64,000 bases of DNA from the NCBI RefSeq assembly GCF_037977235.1, contig NZ_CP150276.1, positions 4,526,001 to 4,590,000 of the forward strand, in the 5' to 3' direction. The notes beneath the pieces are model-generated. The model was not told where the DNA came from. It saw only the letters and a list, made by a program, of their open reading frames with translations, and searched no databases. The translations under genes were made by a program, and so were the position numbers. The DNA is from Paenibacillus sp. FSL K6-0276 (GTDB lineage: Bacteria > Bacillota > Bacilli > Paenibacillales > Paenibacillaceae). This document shows positions 47,031-55,125 of this stretch, in pieces (position 1 is the stretch's first letter; each line of letters begins with the position of its first letter).

Positions 47031-47159
47031 GTCATGAAGCCAATCAATCCGGGTTTCCACTCATTAGCCTGTCCCAGTCTTCTCCGTTCTGATATCACCA
47101 CACGAATCAACTACAATGGTTTCAATAACTTCTTAAACTTTCATTCCTTTACTCCTCCA

Positions 47160-47930
47160 TCAGATGATATATTCAATTATTTTGCCGTTATTATCGGAGT
47201 AAGAGATGGTCGACCGCATGGTCTGGAGATCAACGAACAGGTCACAGCGTTTGTCCTCATTCTCCCAACGCAGTCGCACTTCCTCTTTAGACGAATCCAG
47301 AACTGTGAACAGCCCGTTAAACGCCTCATAATCGTTGCGGAATCGGATCAATTTCAAAAGCCTCTGTACTACTTCAGTTTGCAGAGACTTTTCTATCTCT
47401 TCCAGCGTGTAGTTATGGCGATTAATTTCACGACCCTCGCCTGTTTCTCTTACTCGCTCCTCGTCGTTCTCTCCGGCTAGCAACCCGACGTAATAAACCT
47501 GAGGAATGCCAGGTGTAAAAAATTGGATTGCCCTCGCAGCTAAATAGACGTCATCTTCGCGGTTCAGTACCGAGTAAAACGAGCATCGGATCTGATGAAC
47601 ATCGAAGCCATCTTCACCTTTATGGTCAACGGACAGGATTAAGCTGAGGTTCGAACCTCTCTCCAGACAGATGTCAACGAGTTTTCTGGCCTCTTGGGTA
47701 TTAATCAGGTCGTCCAAATCCGGTGTGATTGGGATACCGTCGTGGCAATCAAGCATTGTGAACTGCTTGGCAGGGCGATTACGCAGATAGTCGATAAGAG
47801 CTTCACTGGATCTGTTGACCAAAGTATCGAGAATTCGGTATGGCAGAATAAAATCATAGATCCAATAACCATGTTCAGCCCGGTATAGCTTGTAAGCGTC
47901 TAGGTCGATTCGGGAACCCAGGCCATGATT
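47160..47930 (-). pseudogene. Sucrose phosphorylase-like GH13 enzyme, C-terminal remnant
   Basis: About 255 codons read as the C-terminal half of a GH13_18 sucrose phosphorylase-type enzyme: GYWIYDFILPYRIL, then FTMLDCHDGIPITPDLDDLI (the HDGI motif), IRCSFYSVL, QFFTPGIPQVYYVGLLAGEN and GREINRHNYTLEEIE near the end. The first half, with the nucleophile and acid/base residues, is missing; upstream the frame changes at about 47930 (a reading IARIMAWVPEST then stop is seen). The remainder cannot be catalytic. The last residues to TAA look intact. Confidence 0.8.
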
Positions 47931-48038
47931 CTGGCAATATCACCGGTAGTTTTATTCACGCCCGATGATTTGCTCATTGTTGCTCCGTTTCCTGGATTCG
48001 GCCCGATTTCAATGCCTCATGCTCCATATGAAATTTAA

Positions 48039-48461
48039 TTAAACGAAAAAATATCCGATTACAGGACCCATAAAAATAACCAAATATATAAGTGTAATCC
48101 ATGGCTGATAATGAATATAGAATTCTTTGAAAGAAAGACTCCAAGGGTGCTTAATGACCACCCAGCCCAAAACATCAAATATAATGCAAACTCCGGCCCA
48201 TATTGCCCCCGTAATAAGGGCTTCTTCAAGGTTGGGTACAGATAACCCCCGCATATATAGCCAACCAAATATAGAAAACAGAATGACATTATAAAGAGGA
48301 TGCCAAGGCTTTGTTTTTTCATATCCCTCCCCCATGCCTTTTTCGTCCATTGGACTCATTTTTAACACATAAATATTAAATACGGTATGTAAAACTCCAA
48401 TAATAGTCACTATAAAATAGCAAATCCATAACCATAACATCGACATTGCAAAATCCTGCAT
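48039..48461 (-). CDS. Small integral membrane protein
   Basis: A 140-residue protein with four hydrophobic segments (about residues 5-28, 55-72, 82-102, 115-138). A charged cytoplasmic loop KMSPMDEKGMGEGYEKTKPW lies between the first two. The start ATG follows AGGAGG. I do not recognise a named family or catalytic motif. It stands alone between a decayed phosphorylase gene and the tRNA-Leu region. Confidence 0.65.
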   Translation of the reverse strand: MQDFAMSMLWLWICYFIVTIIGVLHTVFNIYVLKMSPMDEKGMGEGYEKTKPWHPLYNVILFSIFGWLYMRGLSVPNLEEALITGAIWAGVCIIFDVLGWVVIKHPWSLSFKEFYIHYQPWITLIYLVIFMGPVIGYFFV

Positions 48462-48880
48462 AACTACCTCCTTTTATTCAATGAGACATCTTCTGAACTA
48501 CTCACCACCTTTTAGCACCCAGCGCCAATGCAATTGCTGCTTTTCCGGCTATGGAAATGAGACCATTCAAAACCGAGGTGTTGTTTGAATTGAAAACATC
48601 ATATCTGACTCCGCTCAAGTTTGTGCTTGATAATACGATGGCTATTATGCTTCCAGCCGGACTGTATCCAACCTGGTAACTCTTATAAATATGCGCTTGC
48701 ATTGGATCTGATGAATTCAAATCATTGTACACGCCCTTTTCTCGGAACCGAAAGAAACGAGTACGAAAAGGAAAAATTGCATATTGTTGGCATCCGCTCC
48801 TTTGACGGAAACGAGGTAAAGAGGCTGCCGTTATAAAACCAGAATGAACCGGCGTTAGCAAAATACCAGCAAACCCGCTT
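48462..48880. other. Region with no confident gene
   Basis: A minus-strand open frame (48502-48906) exists, with a possible protein-like tail reading YQVGYSPAGSIIAIVLSS near its middle. It has no ribosome site and its N-terminal part looks random, so I treat it as non-coding or a remnant. Confidence 0.3.
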
Positions 48881-48927
48881 AAAAACAAACAAGGGTTCCA
48901 GCTCAAATGAGCTGAAACCCTTGTTTT
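48881..48927 (-). terminator. Terminator after tRNA-Leu
   Basis: Minus strand AAACAAGGGTTTCAGCTC pairs with GAGCTGGAACCCTTGTTT around ATTT, followed by GTTTTT. It starts a few bases after the tRNA 3' end. Confidence 0.92.
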
Positions 48928-48932
48928 ACTAG

Positions 48933-49018
48933 TGCCGAGGACGGGGGTCGAACCCGTACGGTACTCACGTACCGCAGGATTTTAAGTCCTGTGCGTCTGC
49001 CTGTTCCGCCACCCCGGC
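48933..49018 (-). tRNA. tRNA-Leu (anticodon TAA)
   Basis: An 86-nt type II tRNA. Acceptor GCCGGGG pairs with CCTCGGC plus discriminator A; the D region TGGCGGAACAGGCAGACGC is typical of Leu. The anticodon loop ACTTAAAATCC gives TAA. A variable arm (CGGTACGTGAGTACCG) and TTCGACCCC T-loop follow. CCA is not encoded. Confidence 0.95.
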
Positions 49019-49130
49019 ATATTATGTGTTGAAGCTTCATACGTTGTTTACGTATAACGCGACAAGAAATATAATATCATGAATATCGATAACGCGCAAT
49101 CCCTTTTCGAAAAATTATTTATCACATTAA

Positions 49131-49170
49131 AAATAACCCGTTCCAGCGTGTGCCGACACGGGTTATTAGG
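49131..49170 (-). terminator. Terminator of the secreted WGxxGxxG protein gene
   Basis: AATAACCCGT and ACGGGTTATT flank a 16-base loop, and a T-rich run follows on the minus strand. Confidence 0.75.
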
Positions 49171-49178
49171 CATGTCGA

Positions 49179-49661
49179 TTATCTGCGTTCGTCACTTCTG
49201 CTTCTCATTCCGACGAGGCCCAAGAGTCCAAACAATCCGAGCCAGCCCCAATTAGATCCTCTGCTGGTTGTCGCAGTATTCGTAGTTGTGCTGGTTGCCC
49301 GATATCTACCGTCCGTTTTAGTGTTGGATAGTGGAGATACCGTATTTCTGTTGTAGTTATCCCGGGTGTAGTTTTCATTGTAGTTATTGGTGTTATAGGA
49401 GTTTGGCCTATAATTTTCCCCTGTGCGAATCTTATCTTTCATAATGCTCTCATGCTGATTCATCGTTCCCGTGGTGCCGTTCATTAGATTGCCTTCCGTA
49501 TTCATCATCCGAGTGTTATTCACGGTACCATCCATGCCCGTATTCGCATTTGGGATACCGCCTAAAGCTGCTGACCCGATTGGATTAGATGCGTAACTAG
49601 CTCCCATTACACTCATCGACAGTACAGTGCAGCACGCAAGGCTTGTTATCAGCTTGTTCAT
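49179..49661 (-). CDS. Secreted WGxxGxxG-type anchored small protein
   Basis: A 160-residue exported protein. A signal peptide (MNKLITSLACCTVLSMSV, cleavage near ASYA-S) is followed by a low-complexity Asn/Thr/Gly-rich region with repeats such as NYNENYTRDNYNRN. The C-terminal motif NWGWLGLFGLLGLVGMRSR matches the WGxxGxxG sorting-like tail seen in Paenibacillus and Bacillus proteins, with a membrane-spanning stretch and a basic end. Function is unknown; the layout suggests a surface-tethered, flexible protein. The Asn/Thr-rich middle may vary between strains. Start supported by GGGAGG. Confidence 0.75.
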   Translation of the reverse strand: MNKLITSLACCTVLSMSVMGASYASNPIGSAALGGIPNANTGMDGTVNNTRMMNTEGNLMNGTTGTMNQHESIMKDKIRTGENYRPNSYNTNNYNENYTRDNYNRNTVSPLSNTKTDGRYRATSTTTNTATTSRGSNWGWLGLFGLLGLVGMRSRSDERR

Positions 49662-49738
49662 AGCGTTATGCCTCCCTTTATGGTTAGGTTATCATTGATA
49701 ATTTCCCCTTGGGTGGCACGGTCTATACATGAATTCCT

Positions 49739-50425
49739 CTACTCTTTTACCACATTCACCGTCTTGCTCGCAGCATCATACGTAACCTTTGCTCCAAGCG
49801 CCTCAGCCAGAGCCCGCACGGGTACGTAAGTTATGCCAGTATCTAAAACGCCATCAGTAAGTTTACTGCCGTTTAAGGTTATCGTCACTTTAACGTCTTT
49901 ATTCACCTGCTCATCCTCCCCGGTAATTCTTTTTAAAGCTTCATTGACCTGATCCGTCGTAGGACGCTTACCTGCCCGAAGTTGATTTGTGGTTAAGCCG
50001 AAGGCCATCTGCAGATGGGGATAATCTTTAAAAGACGTCCAGTCCCCTCCCCATTCTAATCCGAGCCGCTTGGCCACCTGTACAACCTCTTGCCAGTCCT
50101 CTATCTTATCTTTATTACCATCACGGTTCATATTCCAGGAAAGACTCTTGCCATCCGGCAGCAAAAGCGCAAAGTCAAACGCAAGGCCATAATTGTGATA
50201 GCTGGTTCCACCTTTGGCGTTGGTAACTATAGGTCCGGGCTTACTTCTTCCCTGCGCATACAATGCATTTTGTTCAGCAATCGACCGTAATCCCTGAGTA
50301 ATAACGATAGGTACTCCTTTGGCATAGCTTTGCTGAATCAAAGCATTCGCCCCTGCGGCTAAGACAGGATGAAGCCCGACAAGACGCGCCGCCGATTTAT
50401 CCCTCACTTGATCCAAAGTCAGCAT
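49739..50425 (-). CDS. M15-type peptidoglycan peptidase with copper-amine-oxidase-like domain
   Basis: A 228-residue protein. The N-terminal 140 residues are a VanY/CwlK-like M15 L-alanoyl-D-glutamate or D,D-peptidase: QGLRSIAEQNALYAQGRSK, SYHNYGLAFDFAL (zinc His and Asp) and the later HLQMAFG (zinc His). The last 50 residues, LNGSKLTDGVLDTGITYVPV and ALAEALGAKVTYD, form the copper-amine-oxidase N-terminal-like domain that anchors many Paenibacillus proteins. No signal peptide is present, as in phage endolysins. I chose ATG 50425 (AAGGGG site); the frame extends to 50500 without a site. Confidence 0.85.
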   Translation of the reverse strand: MLTLDQVRDKSAARLVGLHPVLAAGANALIQQSYAKGVPIVITQGLRSIAEQNALYAQGRSKPGPIVTNAKGGTSYHNYGLAFDFALLLPDGKSLSWNMNRDGNKDKIEDWQEVVQVAKRLGLEWGGDWTSFKDYPHLQMAFGLTTNQLRAGKRPTTDQVNEALKRITGEDEQVNKDVKVTITLNGSKLTDGVLDTGITYVPVRALAEALGAKVTYDAASKTVNVVKE

Positions 50426-50719
50426 AGAATCACCCCTTGGTATAATCAATGATCCCGCTTCCCCATTTGCTTGTACTAGTACCCCTGCCTGCATCTGCAT
50501 ACAAGCATAAACGCCTTCAGCGTCCCTATAAGGACGGTAAGCGTTTATGCGAGAAATATAAGGATAATGTATAGCGTGAAACTTATACTTTCTTATATTT
50601 TAAAAAAAAGACCCCGGTATCCCCGAGATCTAACCTGAAAAGTACCTATTCACGGCTTCCACACCTTTGGATCATTTCCACAAAAAAGGGCAAAATATTA
50701 ACGAAAGGTGGGAGATCAT

Positions 50720-50884
50720 ATGGACATTCATAGCGATAGCTATAAAGTTGCAGCACTGAGCGAGCAGGATGAAGCACTCGAAATTATTCGGAATGCCGAA
50801 GCTTCCATTGCACATCTGACTGGCAACCCAACGGTGACCCTAATTGCTTATGAAAAAAGTGAAGGCAGCGGTTCTCAGCATTAG
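50720..50884 (+). CDS. Small hypothetical protein, 54 residues
   Basis: ATG follows AGGTGGGAG by five bases. The product begins MDIHSDSYKVAALSEQDEAL and is acidic, with an amphipathic helix at residues 14-32 and a strand near TVTLIAYEK. It overlaps the convergent YolD-like gene by four bases. I do not know a family name, but the ribosome site and codon usage look genuine. Upstream, 50506-50552 holds an imperfect hairpin GCATAAACGC/GCGTTTATGC. Confidence 0.6.
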   Translation: MDIHSDSYKVAALSEQDEALEIIRNAEASIAHLTGNPTVTLIAYEKSEGSGSQH

Positions 50885-51207
50885 ACGATGTAAACCTCAA
50901 CGATGTCATCTACATTAATCCACTTCCATTCCTCCGCCCACTGCAGCTTAAACTCACGCGAGTGGGTGTGAATGGAAGTCACAAATGTTGTATTCTCAAA
51001 GGGATCAAACAGCACAATAGTTACGCGCACATGACTCCGTAATGATAAGGCCAGTGTACATTCGATTTCCTCCATCTTTTGCTCATCCAGAATAGGCTTG
51101 ATGCGGCGCAGCGTCTCCCGTTCATCCCTAATAATCCTTACCTTGTGCTCCGGCAGCATCATGCGACTACTTTCCCACAGTCCGTTTTTCTCCAGCTTTT
51201 TGCCCAT
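50881..51207 (-). CDS. YolD-like protein
   Basis: A 108-residue protein of the YolD family: the N-terminal part LWESSRMMLPEHKVRII is the family signature, followed by an acidic helix and a beta-rich C-terminal domain ending WKWINVDDIVEVYIV. YolD-like proteins usually lie beside uvrX-type polymerase genes and are thought to act in the SOS response, but here no polymerase is adjacent. The start is ATG 51207 after GGAGGGG. A LexA-type box with overlapping -10 stands 40 bases upstream. Confidence 0.85.
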   Translation of the reverse strand: MGKKLEKNGLWESSRMMLPEHKVRIIRDERETLRRIKPILDEQKMEEIECTLALSLRSHVRVTIVLFDPFENTTFVTSIHTHSREFKLQWAEEWKWINVDDIVEVYIV

Positions 51208-51246
51208 GGTAACCCCTCCTTAATTCTATACTTATTCCGTTATACA

Positions 51247-51267
51247 CGAACGTATGTTTGTATTATA
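51247..51267 (-). promoter_or_regulatory. LexA box and -10 of YolD-like gene
   Basis: CGAACGTATGTTTG (51247-51260) has both half-sites of the Bacillus SOS box. On the minus strand TATAAT is the complement of 51262-51267. LexA bound there would cover the transcription start. Confidence 0.8.
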
Positions 51268-51415
51268 TCCACACCTTCGCTGAATAATCAATAATTAGGA
51301 AAAAGATACCACTTTTAAACCTTCCTCTTTATCTAAAAGTTGTATAATAATGTATGTCTGATCGAGAGGAGCTTTCCACTTAAAAAAAACCTCTACTTAG
51401 GTTCAAAATCACATC

Positions 51416-51450
51416 AAAAAGACGCTGACAGTTGAACTGTACAGCGCCTA
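51416..51450 (-). terminator. Terminator of the lipoprotein gene
   Basis: Minus strand GGCGCTGTACAGTT pairs with AACTGTCAGCGTC and ends in TTTTT. It lies 10 bases after the lipoprotein stop. Confidence 0.8.
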
Positions 51451-51459
51451 AATTGCGAT

Positions 51460-52020
51460 CTATTCTTGAACCTTCTTCGACTCAGCAATGTTCTGACCAT
51501 TAGCATCAATGAGCCCAGTTGCTTCCCTTGCCTCATTGAGCTTGGAAATACCGTATAGCATCGCTAGATCAGCGTTCTGATTCAATTCCTCAAACTGCTC
51601 AGCGGTGACTTCTGTAGAATCAGCACCTTGAGAGGCTTGTTCTTTTAAAGAATAAGCACTTTGAAAAGCGATTTTAGACTCATCAAGCAGCTTACGAATG
51701 TCTTCGGGCAAGCTAGAGGAAATCTTCACCTTCTCAGCCTGATTGGATAGGTCTGTTGAGGTCTTCTGGAATTCGTTAATCTTCTTCTCTAGCTGCCTGT
51801 CCGAAAGTTCTCCTGCTGAATAAGATGCAATGGCTTCGTTGAACTCCGCTAAAGATGATTTTCCTAATTCCTCAAGTTTGGACATTTCATTGTAGAAGTT
51901 TTGCACGGTCTCCTGCACTTCTTCTTCTGAGGCAGGCGCCGATGAAGTTGAATTATTATTGCTGCAGGCGCTAAGGATGACAGACAACATTAGCGTTCCT
52001 ATTAGTAAGACTTTTTTCAT
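51460..52020 (-). CDS. Lipoprotein of unknown function
   Basis: A 186-residue lipoprotein with signal MKKVLLIGTLMLSVILSAC; the LSAC lipobox places the modified Cys at residue 19. The mature part is a Ser/Asn linker and then a long helical, heptad-like domain (EEVQETVQNFYNEMSKLEEL and later LPEDIRKLLDESKIAF), predicted to be a coiled-coil bundle. I do not recognise a named domain. It stands alone, with its own terminator. Confidence 0.75.
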   Translation of the reverse strand: MKKVLLIGTLMLSVILSACSNNNSTSSAPASEEEVQETVQNFYNEMSKLEELGKSSLAEFNEAIASYSAGELSDRQLEKKINEFQKTSTDLSNQAEKVKISSSLPEDIRKLLDESKIAFQSAYSLKEQASQGADSTEVTAEQFEELNQNADLAMLYGISKLNEAREATGLIDANGQNIAESKKVQE

Positions 52021-52137
52021 TATTTATCCCTCCACTTAACAGAATAATGTCGGTTTGTGTAAAGCGCAAATGAAATTTATGTAAATTGACTATTATGTTA
52101 TAATTATTTCAATTGTAATCAGGGAAGGAGAGTATTT

Positions 52138-52626
52138 ATGCCTTATTGCACAACCTGCGGATCAGAATATAAGCAGGGCGCTAAATTTTGTGGAGAATGC
52201 GGATCTAGCATTGACGGCACCGCTCCAGTGACCGCCCGTCGTCCATCAGTAAATCCTAACGCTACTCAGGAAGTCGTACTCTGGAAAGGCAAACCTGCCA
52301 GCATCTCAGATCGCCTCAAAGGAATCGTACGCCTAAACACGACTACGTACACTATTACAAGCCAGCGCATTATGGTAAAGACCGGACTTATCGGTAAAAA
52401 TGTCGAAGAAATCGAATTGCTTCGTGTACGCGATTTATCCGTAGCACAATCTGTCATGGATCGGATGCTCGGCATCGGTACTTTAACTGTATTTTCTGAT
52501 GATGCCTCAGCGCCTCAGCTTCTTTTTCGAAAAATCCATGATGCCCAAACCGTCAAAGATCTTCTGCGCAAAGCCTTTCGTGACGAGAAGATCGCCAACA
52601 ACATTAGCTACCGCGAACAAATCTAA
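52138..52626 (+). CDS. Zinc-ribbon plus bacterial PH domain protein
   Basis: A 162-residue protein. The N-terminal zinc ribbon has four cysteines (C4, C7, C18, C21; CTTCG and CGECG). Residues 45-145 form a bPH_2 (YdbS/YdbT-like) PH-type domain: TTTYTITSQRIMVKTGLIG, IELLRVRDLSV and LGIGTLTVFSDD are the standard strands. No membrane segment. The role is unknown; PH domains of this kind bind lipids or proteins. The gene is followed by a hairpin at 52671-52710 and by the terminator that an insertion element has split. Confidence 0.88.
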   Translation: MPYCTTCGSEYKQGAKFCGECGSSIDGTAPVTARRPSVNPNATQEVVLWKGKPASISDRLKGIVRLNTTTYTITSQRIMVKTGLIGKNVEEIELLRVRDLSVAQSVMDRMLGIGTLTVFSDDASAPQLLFRKIHDAQTVKDLLRKAFRDEKIANNISYREQI

Positions 52627-52765
52627 GACGGTTTTCACGTGAAAAGATAATTCTTATGATTACGCAAGAAGAAACCACGTTGTCGTCCTTTAAAGACGAC
52701 AACTGTTTCTCGTAGAAATATAAGGATATTATAGTTGTGTAGCATATAAATTCTTATATTTAAAA

Positions 52766-52788
52766 AAAGCCCCGAAATTCGGGGCTTT
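52766..52788 (+). repeat. Terminator hairpin, left copy flanking the IS
   Basis: A GCCCC-GAAATTC-GGGGC hairpin with AAA/TTT ends. The identical 23 bases recur at 54347-54369 on the other side of the element. The left copy keeps the A run, while the right copy keeps the T run. Confidence 0.9.
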
Positions 52789-52873
52789 CAGAGTGTCGAG
52801 AAACCCAGGTCATTTTACGACCGCGGGTTTCTTTTTAGGTTCTGGCATAAGTAGAATCGGAAAAGGGAGGGGG

Positions 52874-53647
52874 TTACCCCCTCTGTTCCAGGCGATCCAG
52901 GTGGATCGCCATCTTCTTCATGTTCTGCACGGCTGCCGTCATCAGTGCCTGTTCTCTGACATTCGGAAGTCCGCGCAACCGGCAATAGCGAAACCCATGG
53001 AGCTCTTTAGCATCCGCGAAGCTTCGCTCAATCGTCTCTTTTCGTTTGCGGTACAGTTGCTTGCCCGACTTACTGAGTCGGTTATTCCGCACCCATTCCT
53101 TGCTGTCCTCCCAGACGTGCCGGGTCACCACCTTTCGGTGATTTCGGGACTGAGTGCATTGGTCCAGCAATGGGCAACTCTTACAATGGTCCGGATCAGA
53201 AGCATACTGCCGGTAACCCTTTCGGTCTGTGGTCCGGTAATTCAGTTCATGACTGGCTGGACAAACATACAAATTTCGCTCGGCATCAAAGGTGAACTTC
53301 CATTTCGGAAACAATCCTTGCTTGGGATGAAATCTCCGGTGTGCAATCACCGCAAAAATCTTTCGGCTTTGTAATCCTCGACAAATCGGTGTGGTTAAGT
53401 AACCTGAATCGAGCGCAACGGCTTCAATCTTAAATCCAAAACGTTCTTGCTGACGGTCTAAACGCGACAAATATGGCACGGAATCATGAACATTGCCGGG
53501 CGTTACATGTACATCGGTAATGAGATTGTATTTGGTATCTACGGTACGGTGATCTAGATAAAAGAAGCCCTCCGGTTTGCCATCCCGGATCATATATCCA
53601 CTATCTGGGTCGGTCTTGCTCACTTTAATCTCTTTCTCCTCGTTCAC
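52874..53647 (-). CDS. Transposase, C-terminal part (DDE domain)
   Basis: A 257-residue open frame containing the remaining DDE catalytic parts: YLDHRTVDTKYNLITDVHV near residue 30, VALDSGYLT near 78 (second Asp) and RKETIERSFADAKELHGFRY near 200 (final Glu). A cysteine pair region CKSCPLLDQC is typical of IS1182-type enzymes. The frame is -1 relative to the N-terminal part at 53662-54234, and reads back through KKALKPREEV across the A6 run. It is either the product of programmed frameshifting or a broken gene. Confidence 0.85.
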   Translation of the reverse strand: MNEEKEIKVSKTDPDSGYMIRDGKPEGFFYLDHRTVDTKYNLITDVHVTPGNVHDSVPYLSRLDRQQERFGFKIEAVALDSGYLTTPICRGLQSRKIFAVIAHRRFHPKQGLFPKWKFTFDAERNLYVCPASHELNYRTTDRKGYRQYASDPDHCKSCPLLDQCTQSRNHRKVVTRHVWEDSKEWVRNNRLSKSGKQLYRKRKETIERSFADAKELHGFRYCRLRGLPNVREQALMTAAVQNMKKMAIHLDRLEQRG

Positions 53648-53661
53648 TTCCTCTCTTGGTT

Positions 53662-54234
53662 TCAGGGCTTTTTTCCATGCTCTTTCCGGTCTTCGGCCAC
53701 AGCAGCGTTGAGTTCATTCACGTAATCTTTGGTGTTCTGCAGTACTTGTTGTTTGGTGTACTGGTGTTTATTCGCATTTGCTTTTACATGGGTTGAGTCG
53801 GTCACGAGAACCCGTCCACCGACCATCCGGTGCGAAATAGCCTGAAGAACAATCTCATCGAAAATGTCCTGAAAAATGTTCGTATCTTTAAATCGGGTTC
53901 GCCGGTTCCAACTAATAGTCGTATGGTCTGGAACCTTGTCGGTTAATCCCAGTCCTAAAAACCAGCGGTACGCCAAATTGGTTTGGATCTCTCGCTCCAA
54001 TTGACGTTCGGAACGAATGCCGTAAAAGTATCCAAGAAAAATCATCTTAAATAAGATAACTGGATCAACAGCAGGACGTCCGTTATCTGCGCAGTACAAC
54101 GGCCTAACTTTTTCATCGATAAAGGAAAAATCAATATACTTATCTACTTTTCGTAGCAAATGATCTTGAGGAACTAAATCTTCGATAGAGACAAACTCGT
54201 ACGCTTGTTGTTTTTCTCGGTTGGAACGCAACAT
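53662..54234 (-). CDS. Transposase, N-terminal part (DUF772 and first Asp)
   Basis: A 190-residue frame from ATG 54234 to TGA 53662. It holds the DUF772-type N-terminal domain (GRPAVDPVILFKMIFLGYFY) and RVLVTDSTHVKANANK with the first catalytic Asp. It ends GKKP just after A AAA AAG, a classical -1 slippery heptamer in the correct phase to join the downstream frame. A full fusion would be about 455 residues, the normal size of the family. Functional expression would depend on that frameshift. Confidence 0.85.
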   Translation of the reverse strand: MLRSNREKQQAYEFVSIEDLVPQDHLLRKVDKYIDFSFIDEKVRPLYCADNGRPAVDPVILFKMIFLGYFYGIRSERQLEREIQTNLAYRWFLGLGLTDKVPDHTTISWNRRTRFKDTNIFQDIFDEIVLQAISHRMVGGRVLVTDSTHVKANANKHQYTKQQVLQNTKDYVNELNAAVAEDRKEHGKKP

Positions 54235-54346
54235 ACAAATCACCATCCGTTCTATAAATAGTTACCTATATTATACAACATTAACGCGGTGTCGTGTAAA
54301 ATTATTAAGACATAAAGAAGGCTGTCGAGACTTTCTCGACAGCCTG

Positions 54347-54369
54347 AAAGCCCCGAAATTCGGGGCTTT
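54347..54369 (+). repeat. Terminator hairpin, right copy flanking the IS
   Basis: Exact copy of 52766-52788, here followed by TTTTTT. The fused original would have been a bidirectional terminator between the PH-domain gene and the small gene at 54406. Confidence 0.9.
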
Positions 54370-54405
54370 TTTACTTGCGCTTCGACGCTCGAAGCAGAAA
54401 TCCTT

Positions 54406-54504
54406 TTAAGGAAGATAGAACGCTCCTGCTGGGATAATCCCCTTTGGCTGACTAGGACTTTCCCACTGCAATACAACCCGTTTTCGAAGGTTGCGCTGCT
54501 CCAT
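54406..54504 (-). CDS. Short hypothetical ORF, 32 residues
   Basis: From ATG 54504, with GAGGG four bases upstream, it reads MEQRNLRKRVVLQWESPSQP and ends AGAFYLP. It is basic at the N-terminus. Its position just before the split terminator is consistent with a real short gene, but it could also be the remnant of a longer one. Confidence 0.35.
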   Translation of the reverse strand: MEQRNLRKRVVLQWESPSQPKGIIPAGAFYLP

Positions 54505-54607
54505 CCACCCTCACATCCTTTTAACCTTTTTAAGTTATAGTATAGAGAAGGTTGGGAACGAACTCAGCGAATGGACAAGAACTTGTAAATTAATTTAGAG
54601 CTGTATA

Positions 54608-55024
54608 TTATCTCGTATATCTGAGCGGCAGTAATTCAGTAATATCATATTTAGCTAACCGACCATCCTCGGATACAATAACCTTGCAGTCTTTTCCGTA
54701 ATCAGCAATTAACTCACGGCACATACCGCAGGGAGAGACTACTTTAATCTCTCTTTCCTCACTATCTGGGTCAGAATGCCTTACCGCAACAATCGTATCA
54801 AATTCCTTGTAGCCTTCGGATATCGCTTTTCCAATGACCATCGCTTCTGCACAGACTGTTATCCGCCCCATGCTAGCTTCTACATGTACCGCTGTAAAGA
54901 TCTCCCCCGTCTTAGTACGGAGCGCCGCTCCTACATGGTGTCTTTCCCATTCATAACGTCTAGTAATAATATCTTTAGCAGAGGCTATAAGCGTCTGATC
55001 TTCTATTGTAATCAAATACTCCAT
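54608..55024 (-). CDS. Cytidine deaminase family protein
   Basis: A 138-residue zinc deaminase. The zinc site is recognisable as VCAEAMVIGKAI (Cys-Ala-Glu with catalytic Glu) and VVSPCGMCRELIADYG (PCxxC). It is the tetrameric cytidine-deaminase size class, but a histidine-bearing HVEASMGR precedes the site and other details differ from Cdd, so it may be a blasticidin-S-deaminase-like or related enzyme. The start is ATG 55024; TTG 55030, with AGGAGG at better spacing, is an alternative. It stands alone with its own short upstream region. Confidence 0.85.
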   Translation of the reverse strand: MEYLITIEDQTLIASAKDIITRRYEWERHHVGAALRTKTGEIFTAVHVEASMGRITVCAEAMVIGKAISEGYKEFDTIVAVRHSDPDSEEREIKVVSPCGMCRELIADYGKDCKVIVSEDGRLAKYDITELLPLRYTR

Positions 55025-55125
55025 ATACAATTCCGTCCTCCTCTTATTTTTTCTAAGTATATTAAATCGCACTACATTATGATATAAGATATACTATTTT
55101 AAGTTCCAAAAAAGGAGGAGCAGAT

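Larger units (their letters stand above)
52789..54346 (-). mobile_element. IS1182-type insertion sequence
   Basis: About 1558 bp. The ends are imperfect inverted repeats: CAGAGTGTCGAGAAA (52789-52803) and, reversed, CAGGCTGTCGAGAAA (54332-54346), 13 of 15 matching. It encodes a DDE transposase in two frames. Immediately outside both ends is the same 23-base terminator hairpin, so the target was a hairpin that was duplicated. An internal palindrome (GGCTGTCGAGA/TCTCGACAGCC, 54320-54344) sits at the right end. The family name is from recall of the DUF772-DDE architecture. Confidence 0.85.

Noticed and set aside
46857-47480. A 207-codon plus-strand frame
   Set aside because: It spans the border between the GGDEF remnant and the opposite-strand phosphorylase remnant and matches neither.
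48502-48906. A 134-codon minus-strand open frame
   Set aside because: No ribosome site, random-looking N-terminus, and it runs over the tRNA terminator; kept only as a region note.
52671-52710. GTTGTCGTC/GACGACAAC hairpin as a terminator
   Set aside because: A stable stem but with no T run on either strand; the real terminator is the GCCCC hairpin downstream.
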